A program made the position numbers and the translations under genes. This document shows positions 19,673 to 30,684 of a stretch of 64,000 nt of DNA, piece by piece (position 1 is the first letter of the stretch; each line of letters starts with the position of its first letter). Location: contig NZ_FNUB01000005.1 in assembly GCF_900105985.1 (NCBI RefSeq), positions 248,001-312,000 of the forward strand, read 5' to 3'. Below the pieces are notes generated by a model that was not told the DNA's origin, did not search any database, and worked only from the letters and a program-made list of their open reading frames with translations. Origin of the DNA: Tenacibaculum sp. MAR_2010_89. Its GTDB lineage: Bacteria; Bacteroidota; Bacteroidia; Flavobacteriales; Flavobacteriaceae.

Positions 19673-20744
19673 CTTTCTTTTTTTTAGAATCTAATGAAAA
19701 ATCTTGATAATATAATGCTAAATAAATTATTGGAAAAAAACCCATTTTATGCCTAATAGCTGACCCTAAATCTGGTTCAAAAATTCCCTGCACAATAAAA
19801 AAAGAAAACAATATATAATAAACCCATAATTCATAATTGTTTTTCAATCCTTTTTTAAAGCTTTTCTCATATCTAATTAAAAGAATTATAAAAAGTAATG
19901 ATTGCCATAAAACAAAAGCAATGATTTGTGGAGATAAATAATGCTTCAAACCATTTAATGGCAAGTTAACAGAAAAGAAACCATAAACTATTCCAAAACT
20001 TTCTCCATACCAAGATTCGGTATTAAGTGGTGAAATTATCATCGAATTACTAGCTTCACCATTCATTCTTAAAGCATTGAAACTTTCTCTAGTTTTTTGG
20101 GATATGAATTCTCCTTTTATAACTCCATAACTTAATGATACAAAAACAGCAGTCAATAACCCATAAAAAATAGTTGCTAGTTTTTTCTTTTTTATATTTA
20201 CTTTACTAACAAGGTAAAAAATAACACTTAAAAAAGCAACTAACATATAATATTCCCTAAAAAAACTACCGAAAACTATTAATGATAATAACACAAAAAT
20301 TATATTTTTTAACAAGTTGTCATTACTTTTCTTTAAAAGAAGAGCTATAAAAGTAATACATAAATAGTTTATAAATTCTTTGGTTGGCATGCATAAAAAA
20401 ACAGCTATCATAATAAAACTTAAATAAGTTAATATATTTTTCACTCTTAACTTATCAAAATTTTTAGGCACACCTATTTTATAGGTCAGAAATGCTACTA
20501 TAGAATATTGTATAATACCAATTAACGAAAAATGGAGTTCTTTTAATCCTGTTATCTTATAAAATAAAATTGTAAAAGGGTAACTACCTCTCCAACCTAA
20601 TTCTTTATACTTATCATATAATATTATTTTAGTATCAAAAAAGAAACGTTCCGGTAAAACAAAAACCCCAACAACAGAGACAAATAACCCTAAAGTTATA
20701 AAAAAAGCAAAAGTAAGTTTTGATTTATTTACAATGATTCTCAT
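19665..20744 (-). CDS. Polytopic membrane protein of the polysaccharide cluster, unknown
   Basis: Not firmly recognised. It has 359 residues, nine to ten hydrophobic helices, an early motif DKYKELGWRGSYPF in a periplasmic loop and another long loop near residues 205-250. The size and loop arrangement resemble EpsG-type proteins or a second Wzy-like polymerase. The position between a GT4 gene and the polymerase gene, with overlapping ends, places it in polysaccharide assembly. Confidence 0.7.
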   Translation of the reverse strand: MRIIVNKSKLTFAFFITLGLFVSVVGVFVLPERFFFDTKIILYDKYKELGWRGSYPFTILFYKITGLKELHFSLIGIIQYSIVAFLTYKIGVPKNFDKLRVKNILTYLSFIMIAVFLCMPTKEFINYLCITFIALLLKKSNDNLLKNIIFVLLSLIVFGSFFREYYMLVAFLSVIFYLVSKVNIKKKKLATIFYGLLTAVFVSLSYGVIKGEFISQKTRESFNALRMNGEASNSMIISPLNTESWYGESFGIVYGFFSVNLPLNGLKHYLSPQIIAFVLWQSLLFIILLIRYEKSFKKGLKNNYELWVYYILFSFFIVQGIFEPDLGSAIRHKMGFFPIIYLALYYQDFSLDSKKKKVE

Positions 20745-20771
20745 CTATTATAGACCTTTTATATTTAAAAA

Positions 20772-21821
20772 TTAAGAAAACAAAAGTTTTTCTATTTTCA
20801 TAGAAATTGTTTCCCAAGAAAGATTTCTTTTCTTTTCTTTTAATTTTTGTTTTATTTCTTCACACTTCTTTGAATTACAAAACGCTTCCTTTATTACCTT
20901 CGCTAAGTCATATTCATCCACATCGCTCCAAAAACATTCATCATCACTTAATTGTTCTGAAAACCCACCAACCCTAGTACAAATCATTGGCTTTTCAGCA
21001 AAAATCCCTAATGCTATTACTCCAGATTGCGTTGCTTCTGTATAAGGTAATATTAATATGTCTGCCCAACTTAAAAGAGTTCCAATTTCTTCTTCTGAAA
21101 GATATTTATCAATAGTTTTAATTTTTTGACTTTTTAAAGTATTAAACGAGTAGGTACTTTTTCCAGCAATTATTAACTCATCAAAAAAAAGTGAAGATTT
21201 GACTGCACTATTCATTAACATTTCAACACCTTTATACCTATCTATTCTGCCTAAAAAAAGTAGATTTTTAGTATTTACTATTTGTTCTTTTTCTACAAAA
21301 AAAGAATTTTCTATAATAGGATGCGGAATTATATGACTTTTTTTTAAGTTATTATATTTATTCTCAACTAATCTTTTCACATAACTTGTTAGAAATATAA
21401 ACTCTGTTGCATATTTTAATCTTATATACATTAATCCTTGAGTTATAATATTTTTTTCTCCTTTATGAAGAATACCGTCATGCACAGTAAAAACTATTTT
21501 TCTGTTTAATATTTTAAATAGTAAAATAAATGGCAAGTCCCAAAAATGCTTATATGGTAAATAAAGAACACTATACTCTTTATATATTTTAGGCATAAAA
21601 AATAAAAACTTAATAGGGAAATATATTAATGTATTTAAAATAAAGGTAAACTTATTTTTATATGTCTTTATTTCAATCGCATTAATTAATTTTCTTTTTT
21701 GAATTCTATCTTTAGATACTAATATATCAAAATTTTGATTTTTGAATCTTGAACTTATTTCCTCTCCATAAATAGGTAATGACCCAGTTCTTCCTAATGA
21801 TAAAATCAATATCTTTTTCAT
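20772..21821 (-). CDS. Family 4 glycosyltransferase
   Basis: A 349-residue GT-B enzyme starting MKKILILSLGRTG. The donor-site region reads LPYTEATQSGVIALGIFAEK followed by PMICTRVGGFSEQL, typical of GT4. FTVHDGILHKG lies in the acceptor domain. It sits 8 bp after the flippase gene. The substrate is unknown. Confidence 0.86.
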   Translation of the reverse strand: MKKILILSLGRTGSLPIYGEEISSRFKNQNFDILVSKDRIQKRKLINAIEIKTYKNKFTFILNTLIYFPIKFLFFMPKIYKEYSVLYLPYKHFWDLPFILLFKILNRKIVFTVHDGILHKGEKNIITQGLMYIRLKYATEFIFLTSYVKRLVENKYNNLKKSHIIPHPIIENSFFVEKEQIVNTKNLLFLGRIDRYKGVEMLMNSAVKSSLFFDELIIAGKSTYSFNTLKSQKIKTIDKYLSEEEIGTLLSWADILILPYTEATQSGVIALGIFAEKPMICTRVGGFSEQLSDDECFWSDVDEYDLAKVIKEAFCNSKKCEEIKQKLKEKKRNLSWETISMKIEKLLFS

Positions 21822-21828
21822 AACTACG

Positions 21829-23112
21829 TTACCTAATAAACACTTTTAAACTGTCTTTTTTATAAACAACTATTGTTGCTAATATATTCCAAAAAAACAA
21901 ACTACAACTAAAGGCTATCGCAGCACCCTCCATGCCATAAACTGGAATTAAGATTCTATTTAAAATAAAATTAATGACAACAGAACATATTAAAATATTT
22001 TGAAAATATTTCTGTTTTCCTGTCATATTTAAATAAACATTAACACTTCCAAATAAAGTACAAATACCTTGACTGACAACCATAATTAACAAAGCTCTGT
22101 TAGATGATTTATAGTTATTTCCAAATAAAAACAAAATGTCCTCAGAAAAAAAAACAATCATTAGTATTAATGGTAAAGACAAGAAAAAAATTAACCTAGA
22201 GCTTTTTTTTAACAAATTTTCTAGTTCTAAAAAACGTTTTGACTTGAATAGCTCAGCTATTTTTGATGATATATTAATATTAACAGTGTTTATTATCATT
22301 GATAATATTAACACAAACTTTACGGCTACACTATAATATGCTACAATTTCATCACTTCTATATTTCTTTAAAAAAATTATATCTATACTTAATAACAAGA
22401 AAAAACCCATGCTGCTTATTGCCATGGGGTATGAAGCTAAAAAAATTTCTTTTGTAAAAACATTTATTTCCTTCTTATAATTAGATATATCCTCCAGTTC
22501 TTTAATCTTTAAAAAAGATAATATTGTTGAGATAAAACCAACTAAAACAAATGATAGCAAAAAAAAAGTAATTAAGTACTCTTCTTTATTTATTAAAAAT
22601 AATATTATTGCGCTTAGAAAAAAAGGAACATATTTTATTACATTTCTAAAAATTTCAGAAACAATAATCAAATCAAGGGCTCTAAAAAATTCTGTGTTTA
22701 ATATTGTTAAACAATAAAAAAATAACACACATACTCCACTCAAAATCAACACATAAGTACTTTGATCTTCAAAAAAAGTAATAATCAATTGTTTTGCTAC
22801 AATTATTACAATTGCTACAATTATAGATGTGATGAGTATAATTTTCATCATTCTAAAATATATATTTTTTATCTCTGTTAACTTGCCTTTGCTTTTTAAC
22901 TTTCCAGAAAAATACAATATAGAATGGTCAGTCCCTAATAAACATAAACTACCTATTACTAATATAAATGATCTTACAAAATCATATTTCCCAACAATTT
23001 TAGCCTCGTAATTATTTGTTAAGAATAACGTTAAACCAAATAACAGGCAAACTCCCAAAACTCTAAAAAAAATAACTTTAATTATTTTATATGTGAAATT
23101 ATCTCCTCTCAT
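21829..23112 (-). CDS. Wzx-type polysaccharide flippase
   Basis: About 427 residues with 12-14 transmembrane helices, of the polysaccharide biosynthesis (MATE-like) superfamily. It would translocate the lipid-linked repeat unit across the inner membrane. I chose the ATG at 23112 ([10 protein letters not shown]), which overlaps the fcl end by 14 bp; the longer frame adds eleven hydrophilic residues lying entirely inside fcl. Confidence 0.86.
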   Translation of the reverse strand: MRGDNFTYKIIKVIFFRVLGVCLLFGLTLFLTNNYEAKIVGKYDFVRSFILVIGSLCLLGTDHSILYFSGKLKSKGKLTEIKNIYFRMMKIILITSIIVAIVIIVAKQLIITFFEDQSTYVLILSGVCVLFFYCLTILNTEFFRALDLIIVSEIFRNVIKYVPFFLSAIILFLINKEEYLITFFLLSFVLVGFISTILSFLKIKELEDISNYKKEINVFTKEIFLASYPMAISSMGFFLLLSIDIIFLKKYRSDEIVAYYSVAVKFVLILSMIINTVNINISSKIAELFKSKRFLELENLLKKSSRLIFFLSLPLILMIVFFSEDILFLFGNNYKSSNRALLIMVVSQGICTLFGSVNVYLNMTGKQKYFQNILICSVVINFILNRILIPVYGMEGAAIAFSCSLFFWNILATIVVYKKDSLKVFIR

Positions 23113-24133
23113 TGTTTTGTTTATACCACTCATACATTTTATCAATACCTTCCTCTAAAGCTACAGTATGTTTCCATCCTAATGAATGTATTTTTGTAAC
23201 ATCAGTGATTTTTCTCATAGTTCCATCGGGCTTACTAGTATTAAACAACAAACTCCCTTTAAACCCTATTCTCTTTTTAATAAGTACTGCTAAATCTTTA
23301 ATAGATATTTCTTCTCCAGTACCAATATTAATATGCGTTTGTTCTGTTTTTTTATGATTTACTTTTTCCATTACAAACACACAAGCATCAGCCATATCAT
23401 CACTCCACAAAAACTCTCGCTTGGGTTTACCTGATCCCCAAATTTCAACTTGCTGCTTTGTAATTCCAAATTTTGATAAGTAAACTAAAGCTTCATCTAA
23501 GTTAGCTACTCCTACGTTTTTAATAACTTCTTCTTCTTGATTATCTTCAAGTAATTTTGCTAAATAAATTTTCCTTATTAAGGCTGGTAAAACATGTGAT
23601 TTTTCAAGATTAAAATTATCATTAGGCCCGTATAAATTAGTAGGCATTACAGAAATAAAATTAGTGTCATATTGAATATTATAATTTTCACACATTTTGA
23701 TTCCTGCTATTTTTGCTATTGCATAAGGCTCATTAGTATATTCAAGACTACCTGTTAAAAGAGAGTTTTCTTTAATTGGTTGTTCGGTGTTTTTTGGATA
23801 AATACAAGTGCTCCCCAAAAACAACAATTTTTTTACATCATTAACATAACTTTGGTGAATTACATTATTTTGAATCATCAAATTGTCATAGATAAATTCA
23901 GCCCTATATGTATTATTAGCTATAATTCCACCAACTTTTGCCGCTGCTAAAAAAACAAACTCTGGTTTTTCACTTTTAAAAAAACCAGCAGTAGCTTGTT
24001 GATTTGTTAAGTCTAATTCTTCTTTTGTTTTAGTAATAATATTTACATAACCTTTTTCTAAAAGTCTTTTTAAAATGGCGCTTCCAACCAAACCTTTATG
24101 CCCTGCTACAAATATTTTAGCTAATTTATCCAT
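23099..24133 (-). CDS. fcl: GDP-L-fucose synthase
   Basis: A 344-residue NADPH-dependent epimerase/reductase that converts GDP-4-keto-6-deoxy-mannose to GDP-L-fucose. The Rossmann motif [12 protein letters not shown] is at the N-terminus. The catalytic Ser lies in [10 protein letters not shown] and the Tyr/Lys pair in YAIAK. The protein is about 30 residues longer than E. coli Fcl because of an insertion at about 190-225 (around [16 protein letters not shown]), common in Bacteroidota. It is adjacent to gmd, so the polymer probably contains fucose or a relative. Confidence 0.93.
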   Translation of the reverse strand: MDKLAKIFVAGHKGLVGSAILKRLLEKGYVNIITKTKEELDLTNQQATAGFFKSEKPEFVFLAAAKVGGIIANNTYRAEFIYDNLMIQNNVIHQSYVNDVKKLLFLGSTCIYPKNTEQPIKENSLLTGSLEYTNEPYAIAKIAGIKMCENYNIQYDTNFISVMPTNLYGPNDNFNLEKSHVLPALIRKIYLAKLLEDNQEEEVIKNVGVANLDEALVYLSKFGITKQQVEIWGSGKPKREFLWSDDMADACVFVMEKVNHKKTEQTHINIGTGEEISIKDLAVLIKKRIGFKGSLLFNTSKPDGTMRKITDVTKIHSLGWKHTVALEEGIDKMYEWYKQNNERR

Positions 24134-24138
24134 TACTT

Positions 24139-25227
24139 TTAGCTCGACTTATTTACCAAGTTTTTATAGACTAATTTAATATCATTTTCCATCATTTCTC
24201 CTATCAAATTTTCAACAGAATATTCTGGAACCCACCCTAGTTTTTCTTTTGCCTTAGATGCATCACCTACTAATAAATCAACCTCAGTAGGTCTATAATA
24301 ATGTGGATCAATACAAACAACTTCTTTCCCTTTTTCTATTTGATATTTAGGATTACTACAAGATTTTACATAGCCTCTTTCTTCTTTATCTTTTCCTTTA
24401 AATACAATTTCAACTCCAACTTCAGAAAAAGCTATTTTTACTAAATCTCTAACTGATGTAGTTTTTCCAGTTGCAATAATCCAATCTTCAGGCTTTTTAG
24501 CCTGTAATATCATCCACATCATTCGAACATAATCTTTAGCATGCCCCCAGTCTCTTCTGGCATTAAGATTCCCTAAATACACTTTCTCCTGTAACCCTAA
24601 CGCTATTTTAGAAACTGCCCTTGTTATTTTTCTTGTAACAAAAGTTTCTCCTCTAATTGGTGATTCATGATTAAATAAAATCCCATTACAAGCATACAAA
24701 CCATATGCTTCACGATAATTTACTGTGATCCAATAAGCATACATTTTTGCAACTCCGTATGGACTACGAGGGTAAAACGATGTTTTTTCTGTTTGCGGAA
24801 CCTCTTGTACCTTACCAAATAATTCGGAAGTAGAAGCTTGATATATTTTTGTTTTCTTTTCTAAATTTAATATTTTAATCGCTTCTAATAATCGTAAAGT
24901 TCCTAAACCATTTGTGTTTGCTGTATATTCTGGTGTTTCAAAAGATACATGAACATGGCTCATTGCTGCTAAATTGTAAATTTCATCAGGTTGAACCTCT
25001 TGAATGATTCTGATTAAATTAGAAGCATCAACCATATCTCCATAATGTAAAAAAAGATTCCTTTTTTCTTCATGAGGGTCTTGATAAAGGTGATCTATAC
25101 GATCTGTATTAAAACTAGAAGACCTTCTTTTTATTCCATGAACTTCGTAGTTTTTCTCTAACAAAAACTCTGTTAAATATGCTCCATCTTGCCCTGTTAT
25201 ACCTGTAATTAAGGCTACTTTTTTCAT
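24139..25227 (-). CDS. gmd: GDP-mannose 4,6-dehydratase
   Basis: A 362-residue short-chain dehydrogenase-fold enzyme giving GDP-4-keto-6-deoxy-mannose. Visible motifs are [11 protein letters not shown] (NADP binding), [14 protein letters not shown], the YGVAK catalytic pair and [17 protein letters not shown]. It feeds the next gene, fcl, 5 bp downstream. Confidence 0.96.
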   Translation of the reverse strand: MKKVALITGITGQDGAYLTEFLLEKNYEVHGIKRRSSSFNTDRIDHLYQDPHEEKRNLFLHYGDMVDASNLIRIIQEVQPDEIYNLAAMSHVHVSFETPEYTANTNGLGTLRLLEAIKILNLEKKTKIYQASTSELFGKVQEVPQTEKTSFYPRSPYGVAKMYAYWITVNYREAYGLYACNGILFNHESPIRGETFVTRKITRAVSKIALGLQEKVYLGNLNARRDWGHAKDYVRMMWMILQAKKPEDWIIATGKTTSVRDLVKIAFSEVGVEIVFKGKDKEERGYVKSCSNPKYQIEKGKEVVCIDPHYYRPTEVDLLVGDASKAKEKLGWVPEYSVENLIGEMMENDIKLVYKNLVNKSS

Positions 25228-25232
25228 ACCTA

Positions 25233-25763
25233 TTAAAGATTTGGTAATTGCATGTCTTTATCAGATAGTTTTATCTCTATATCTAATAGATTCCAATCTA
25301 TATTAAGGGTTTTATCATTATAAATAATACCTCCTTCAGACTCCTTATTGTAATAGTTATCACATTTATAAGCAAAAACCGTATTATTTTCTAATACCGA
25401 ATACCCATGAGCAAAACCTCTTGGCACAAATAACTGTTTCTTATTTTCACCTGATAAAACAATTGAAAAATGTTGCCCATAAGTTTGAGAATTTTTTCTT
25501 AAATCTACAGCAACATCTAGTACTTTACCAGTAATAACTCTTACCAATTTAGCTTGTGCAAACTTTCCCTTTTGAAAATGTAGACCTCTAACAATTCCTT
25601 TATTTGAAAATGCTTCATTATCTTGAACAAAATTAAGATCAATACCTATTCCTTTCTTAAATTTTTCTTCATTAAAACTTTCAAAAAAATAACCTCTATT
25701 ATCTTTAAACAACATTGGTTCTATTACTAAGCATCCTTCTAAAGGGGTTTGAACAATATTCAT
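25233..25763 (-). CDS. rfbC: dTDP-4-dehydrorhamnose 3,5-epimerase family protein
   Basis: A 176-residue RmlC cupin. Conserved residues are in [10 protein letters not shown], the catalytic His in RGLHFQKG and [11 protein letters not shown]. The partners rfbA, rfbB and rfbD are not in this window, so they must lie elsewhere or the enzyme acts on another nucleotide sugar. It precedes gmd by 5 bp in the operon. Confidence 0.9.
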   Translation of the reverse strand: MNIVQTPLEGCLVIEPMLFKDNRGYFFESFNEEKFKKGIGIDLNFVQDNEAFSNKGIVRGLHFQKGKFAQAKLVRVITGKVLDVAVDLRKNSQTYGQHFSIVLSGENKKQLFVPRGFAHGYSVLENNTVFAYKCDNYYNKESEGGIIYNDKTLNIDWNLLDIEIKLSDKDMQLPNL

Positions 25764-25768
25764 TAGTA

Positions 25769-26806
25769 TTACTTTTTATAATTATAATTTTCTAAATATT
25801 TATTAAGCTTAATTAATAATAAATATAAAATCATTAATCCTAATGATAATAAAGCTAGTTGTACAGATCTGTTTTCAGAAACACCTTTAATTTCATAACC
25901 TATAGGTTGAAAATTAGATATGATATTCACAACCTCAGATTTTTCTGATTTCTCTTCACTTATTGTTTTAAGTTCCTTGTTAAGTTTTAATGTCGTTGTA
26001 AAAAGATCAAGCTCTTTACTATTTTTTCTAGTACTTCCTAAATCTATATTGGTGCCTTGTTTAGATGATTTTGCTTCTTCTAGAAGAACTTTTTTATAAA
26101 TATGATGTAAAGAATCTGTTTGAGCTAAGTTTTTTCTTAATAAATTATCAGTTCTATTTAAATTCTCATTTGTTAGTTCTTTTAACTTATTAAAATAATT
26201 ATTTTCTATTATTGAAGATATTATTACTTCGTCTAGCTTAGAAAACACATCATTCTTAGTTGATAAAACACTAATATTATGAACTTTGTAATTATATTTA
26301 GTAAACGTTCTTTTAAAATCTAAAAAAGAATAACTTTTCACTGTTAGGGTATCTATAGATAATATCAGTTCATCATATGTAGTTATAATATCATTTCCGT
26401 TTTCTATAGGTTCAATTGAAAATTTCTTTAATGATTTAGCTTCTTCTTCATTTAAATTAAAGGTTTTAGCTAGTAAGTTTTCATTTTTTTGCTTTACAAG
26501 ATTGTTATAAAATTCAATGTTATTATATAATTGTCTTGCACTATCAAAGTTTGTTTGAACTAAAAGATTTGATCCAAACTTATTTTCTTCCTTTAATTCA
26601 ATTACTAAACCAGCGATAGCACCAATAACAATAGTTATTCCTAACTTGATATAATTTTTCTTAAAGAAAAGAAGTATTAAAATGAAAAAATGAAAAAGGC
26701 CAGAAAAAACACTTCCTATAAAATTAAAAAAATTAGAAATACCCTTGCCTATTATTACAAACAAAGAGCCTAAATCAACTTCTTCTTCGTTTTTATTATT
26801 AGCCAT
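25769..26806 (-). CDS. Chain-length determinant-like (Wzz-type) membrane protein
   Basis: A 345-residue protein with Wzz-like topology: transmembrane helices near residues 35-70, a long, partly coiled periplasmic domain with EELILS-type charged helices, and a C-terminal helix at about 313-333. Sequence identity to classical Wzz is not evident to me. The assignment rests on topology and on its place as first gene of the polysaccharide operon. It would set polymer length or link polymerisation to export. Confidence 0.68.
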   Translation of the reverse strand: MANNKNEEEVDLGSLFVIIGKGISNFFNFIGSVFSGLFHFFILILLFFKKNYIKLGITIVIGAIAGLVIELKEENKFGSNLLVQTNFDSARQLYNNIEFYNNLVKQKNENLLAKTFNLNEEEAKSLKKFSIEPIENGNDIITTYDELILSIDTLTVKSYSFLDFKRTFTKYNYKVHNISVLSTKNDVFSKLDEVIISSIIENNYFNKLKELTNENLNRTDNLLRKNLAQTDSLHHIYKKVLLEEAKSSKQGTNIDLGSTRKNSKELDLFTTTLKLNKELKTISEEKSEKSEVVNIISNFQPIGYEIKGVSENRSVQLALLSLGLMILYLLLIKLNKYLENYNYKK

Positions 26807-26809
26807 GCT

Positions 26810-28492
26810 TTAAAAAATTTGTTCTATTATTTTTTCAGTTATTGCATAAGTAGGTGTTACTCCACTCATTCCTAATCCTCCCGAAGCTAATGTAGCTCCA
26901 GTTTCTAATGGGTTATCAGAAGCATAGTACGCATAACGAACTTTTACATTTTCTGAAATATTTCCTCTAATTTTAGAAGCAGATTGAATTGCTTTCTGGT
27001 AATGAGCTCCTTCCATTTCTAATCCTATAACATTCCATGTAGAGTCATGAAAAAATTTTAATAAGTCTTTATTCTGTAGTGAAGTTCCTAGTACAGAAAC
27101 CATCGCTCCATCAAAAACCTCAACGCCATAACCTTCTAAATTATCTTTAGACAATTCATTTTCAAAAGGATAATTATCTGCAGTTCCTTCAAAAATATGA
27201 GATGATGGAATCATAATATCTCCCTTTCCTCCTTCTAAAATTCCTGCCTTTCCCATTATTGAAACAGATTCAACATCTAAATGTATCTTTCCTTCTCTTG
27301 TTTTATAAGGCTTTAAAAGCTCATCCATTGTTTCATATGCTTGTTCTCCAAAAGCATAATCCATAACAATAATAACTGGTTTTTTATTTATTGAATTTTC
27401 TTTCTTAAATGAAATAGTATTAAAGTCTATTTTATCAGTATCAATAATCTGAACATTAATATTCGTTCCAGAAGTATCCTTTATATAAATCAGCCCTTTT
27501 TCAGAAGCATATTGTTTAACCTTTGTTTGTAATGCTCCACTATCAGAATTACTTAACAATTCAAAAAGCTCAAAACCTTTATACTCTTTTGCTTTAGTTG
27601 GTAAAGCATTTTTAGCATAAATAGTATTCATTACACTATGCATGTTAGCACTTATTATATGTATTGGTCTATTTATTAAATCGTTTTCTAGTAAAGTTTT
27701 CTTTATGTTATTTGCCCAAATTTCTCCATAAAAATGATGTCCAATTTCTTCTATTAAAACTGAACTAAATTTTATGGATCTTTTTTGATCTAAAACCACT
27801 TCATTAATAGCTAATTTCCCTAACCAATAAATAAGGTGTAAAAAACGATTTGGATTTTCATCAGTAGCAAATGAGTTACATACATCATATACTTCATCGT
27901 AAGTTCTTCCTAAAATGTTACCTAAATGTACAATTATCACATCTTTTTCTTCATCTGTAAGTGTTTTATTATACAAAACAACCTCTTCAAGATGTATCCA
28001 CTCTCTAATAAATTTTTCTCCAGAACCATCAATTGTAACTCTATCTTTTATTTTATGTGACTCAATAAATAGAAAAGTAAGGTGAGTAAGAATATCATAT
28101 ATTTCAGACCTTCCTCTAGTAATTTCAATGTTCATTTGGTCTTTATCAATACGATAGCAATTTCTCCTTCTTTTAGGAGGTACAATTGCTTTAAAATGTG
28201 AGTTTCTATAACCCTCATCAGCTGTTAAGTTGATAAATTGACATTCCTCTATTCCTTCTGGTAAACGCTCTATTACATAAATTAACCCATTTAATTCGGT
28301 TTTTTCTTCAGCTATAGATCCATAAATTTCTGGACGTAATGCTAAAAGTGATTTTCGTAAAGTTTCTCCAGAAATCCCCATTGGCTTATAAAATCCACGA
28401 CTAAACAAATGCCTCATAGAAATGTATAATTTTTCTATTGCATTTGTTGACTCTTGCGCTCTCGTTCTTTCTTTCTGGTTTGGTTTCGACAT
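26810..28492 (-). CDS. Conserved protein of unknown function with nucleoside-phosphorylase-like C-terminal part
   Basis: A 560-residue soluble protein, apparently a Bacteroidota-specific family of unknown function. The N-terminal ~310 residues are helical and unrecognised. The C-terminal ~200 residues look like the nucleoside phosphorylase fold: VIIVMDYAFGEQAYE, SIMGKAGILEGGKGDIMIPS and the characteristic GLEMEGAHYQKAI (about 490-502), where MEG is the ribose-binding motif in phosphorylases. It lies between ctpA and the polysaccharide operon on the same strand. I infer nucleoside or nucleotide-sugar binding but cannot prove catalysis. Confidence 0.65.
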   Translation of the reverse strand: MSKPNQKERTRAQESTNAIEKLYISMRHLFSRGFYKPMGISGETLRKSLLALRPEIYGSIAEEKTELNGLIYVIERLPEGIEECQFINLTADEGYRNSHFKAIVPPKRRRNCYRIDKDQMNIEITRGRSEIYDILTHLTFLFIESHKIKDRVTIDGSGEKFIREWIHLEEVVLYNKTLTDEEKDVIIVHLGNILGRTYDEVYDVCNSFATDENPNRFLHLIYWLGKLAINEVVLDQKRSIKFSSVLIEEIGHHFYGEIWANNIKKTLLENDLINRPIHIISANMHSVMNTIYAKNALPTKAKEYKGFELFELLSNSDSGALQTKVKQYASEKGLIYIKDTSGTNINVQIIDTDKIDFNTISFKKENSINKKPVIIVMDYAFGEQAYETMDELLKPYKTREGKIHLDVESVSIMGKAGILEGGKGDIMIPSSHIFEGTADNYPFENELSKDNLEGYGVEVFDGAMVSVLGTSLQNKDLLKFFHDSTWNVIGLEMEGAHYQKAIQSASKIRGNISENVKVRYAYYASDNPLETGATLASGGLGMSGVTPTYAITEKIIEQIF

Positions 28493-28520
28493 AAATTTGT
28501 AATCAAATAAGTTATATAAA

Positions 28521-30149
28521 CTACTCAGTTTTGAGTATTTTATTGTATCTGTTTTTATTTTTCAACAATGAAACTGCTTGCTTTATTGTTTTATCATTTT
28601 TTAATTGGTGTTTATACATTCCTTCTTTATAATAAGAAAGTTTTAATATTTCTTTTTCAATTTTTGCTAATAAAACATCTTTATTTTTTGTTATTTCTGT
28701 TACTTTTTGCTGTTGTAACTTTTTCAAAATATTATCATAATCTTTTTGTATACCAATTTTATTTTTTAAAGTTTTATAAGCTCTCTTGAACATTTTTTCT
28801 TCCTTTGTAACAAAAGAAGTATCGGTACTATATAAATATGTTTTGAACGTATTAAACTTTTGCGAATCAAATGAAAAATTTAAAGAGTCTACAGCTGTTT
28901 CTTTTTGAATATAATCAGTTGCAAAATTAAAAATAGCTCTTGATTTTAATAATGCTTTAGTTGTTTTGTTTTTTTCTGAATATTTTATTTTAATATCGGG
29001 AGTTACTCCACCACCATCATAAACTATTCTTCCATTCTGTGTTGTAAACTTATTAACTACCCCTTCAGAAAACTTTGGTACTTTTCCTGTTTTTGAATCT
29101 CTATTGGCATAATCCAATTCTTGAATACATCTTCCACTAGGTGTATAATATTTTGAAATTGTAGCTTTCATTTGGGTTCCATAATTCAACTTAAAATAGC
29201 GCTGCACCAATCCTTTTCCAAATGAACGTTCACCCATAACAACAGCCCTGTCATAATCTTGTAGCGCTCCAGAAACAATTTCAGAAGCTGAGGCTGATCT
29301 ATCATCAATAAGAACAACCACGGGCATTTCAACATCTAATGGTTCTCTATTTGTTTTATATGTTCTACTATTCTTTTTAATCTTCCCCCTTGTATCAACC
29401 ACTTTTTCCCCTTTAGGTATAAACAAGTTTGTAATGTTTACTGCATCAAAAAGTGAACCTCCAGGATTACTTCTTAAATCAAACACTAACTTGTTCATTC
29501 CTTTTTCTTTCAACTTTTTAATTGCTTTTGCTACTTCCTCAGTAGCTTTCTGACTCGTAAATTGAGTTAAAACAACATATCCAGTTTCTTTGTCAATCAT
29601 GTCATAAAAAGGCACTGGATTTACTATAATCTTATCTAATTTAAGTTTAACATTTATATTTTCTCCTTTTCTATTTACTTTTAATATAAGTTCTTTGTTA
29701 GGGGTTCCTTTCAGTACTTGAGAAAGCTGACTTCTTTCAAGATTTTTTAAATCTTGGCCATTAACATTTATAATAATATCTCCTGCTTTTAAAGCTGCTT
29801 TGTCGGCAGAAAAGCCTTTATATATTTCTGATAAAACAATTCCTTTTTTAGTATAATACGATGTAACACCTATACCACCATATTCACCCTCTCTTCGTAT
29901 TCTTGCATCTTCAACATCCTGTTCGTTATAAAAATTAGTATATGGATCTAAGCTTATAAGTGTGTTTTTAATAGCTTTATCTGTTACATCTCCAGGATTT
30001 ATTTCATCAATGTAATTGATATTTAATATTTTAAATAGATTGTTATATATTTCTATTTGTTTCGCTATCTCAAAGAAACGAGATTGAAACGAAAATAAAA
30101 TTCCAATAATAACTATGCTTCCTAAAAAAAGTACTTTTCTATTTTTCAT
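28521..30149 (-). CDS. S41-family carboxy-terminal processing protease
   Basis: A 542-residue periplasmic protease with an N-terminal signal-anchor (residues 5-22), a PDZ domain (about 85-165; GGIGVTSYYTKKGIVLSE) and the tail-specific protease core with catalytic Ser in DDRSASASEIVSG and Lys in GERSFGKGLVQ. A long charged C-terminal helix region follows. It overlaps rnpA by 11 bp, an arrangement that suggests co-transcription. Confidence 0.92.
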   Translation of the reverse strand: MKNRKVLFLGSIVIIGILFSFQSRFFEIAKQIEIYNNLFKILNINYIDEINPGDVTDKAIKNTLISLDPYTNFYNEQDVEDARIRREGEYGGIGVTSYYTKKGIVLSEIYKGFSADKAALKAGDIIINVNGQDLKNLERSQLSQVLKGTPNKELILKVNRKGENINVKLKLDKIIVNPVPFYDMIDKETGYVVLTQFTSQKATEEVAKAIKKLKEKGMNKLVFDLRSNPGGSLFDAVNITNLFIPKGEKVVDTRGKIKKNSRTYKTNREPLDVEMPVVVLIDDRSASASEIVSGALQDYDRAVVMGERSFGKGLVQRYFKLNYGTQMKATISKYYTPSGRCIQELDYANRDSKTGKVPKFSEGVVNKFTTQNGRIVYDGGGVTPDIKIKYSEKNKTTKALLKSRAIFNFATDYIQKETAVDSLNFSFDSQKFNTFKTYLYSTDTSFVTKEEKMFKRAYKTLKNKIGIQKDYDNILKKLQQQKVTEITKNKDVLLAKIEKEILKLSYYKEGMYKHQLKNDKTIKQAVSLLKNKNRYNKILKTE

Positions 30150-30525
30150 TTGTATTAATTTCTGCTACAAAAAGCGACATTAATTTACTCATTTTCTCTT
30201 CAATATCTTCATATTTCCACTCTTCTCTTGCAATATAAGAAATCATATACACATATGGTTTTTTAGCTTCCGAATACACCATTCCTTTTTCCCTACGGTA
30301 GCTTTCTCTTAATAAGCGTTTAATTCTATTTCTATCTACTGCCCTTTTAAAATTACGCTTGGGCACAGACATTCCTACTTGAGCAGGGTATTTAGAAGTG
30401 TGTTCTGTTTGTATATAAACCATTCTCAAAGGAAAAACCCTAATAGATTTCCCTTCTTCATATAACTTACCTATAAGTTTCCTACTTTTTAATCGCTCCT
30501 CTTTTCCTAAAGTAAATCTCATCAT
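30139..30525 (-). CDS. rnpA: Ribonuclease P protein component
   Basis: About 128 residues, basic. The signature KRNFKRAVDRNRIKRLLRES is the RNR motif that binds RNase P RNA. I start at the ATG at 30525 (MMRFTLG); the ATG at 30522 is equally possible. rpmH, which usually precedes rnpA, is not present upstream; the acyl-CoA dehydrogenase gene starts divergently 160 bp away. Confidence 0.93.
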   Translation of the reverse strand: MMRFTLGKEERLKSRKLIGKLYEEGKSIRVFPLRMVYIQTEHTSKYPAQVGMSVPKRNFKRAVDRNRIKRLLRESYRREKGMVYSEAKKPYVYMISYIAREEWKYEDIEEKMSKLMSLFVAEINTNEK

Positions 30526-30684
30526 ATACAAACATACGTAAACCTATAGGAATAACCATTTTTTTGAGTATTTTTGAGGAAATCATTTTTAAAAATCACC
30601 ACAACTATTTTATAAATATCATTTACTAACTCATATTGTAATCTTTATAATTAGTAAGTAAAAAAATTAAAAAAACAAACACAT

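Noticed and set aside
28568..28789. Plus-strand ORF inside the ctpA gene
   Set aside because: Low-complexity Leu/Phe translation of the antisense of a Lys-rich coding region.
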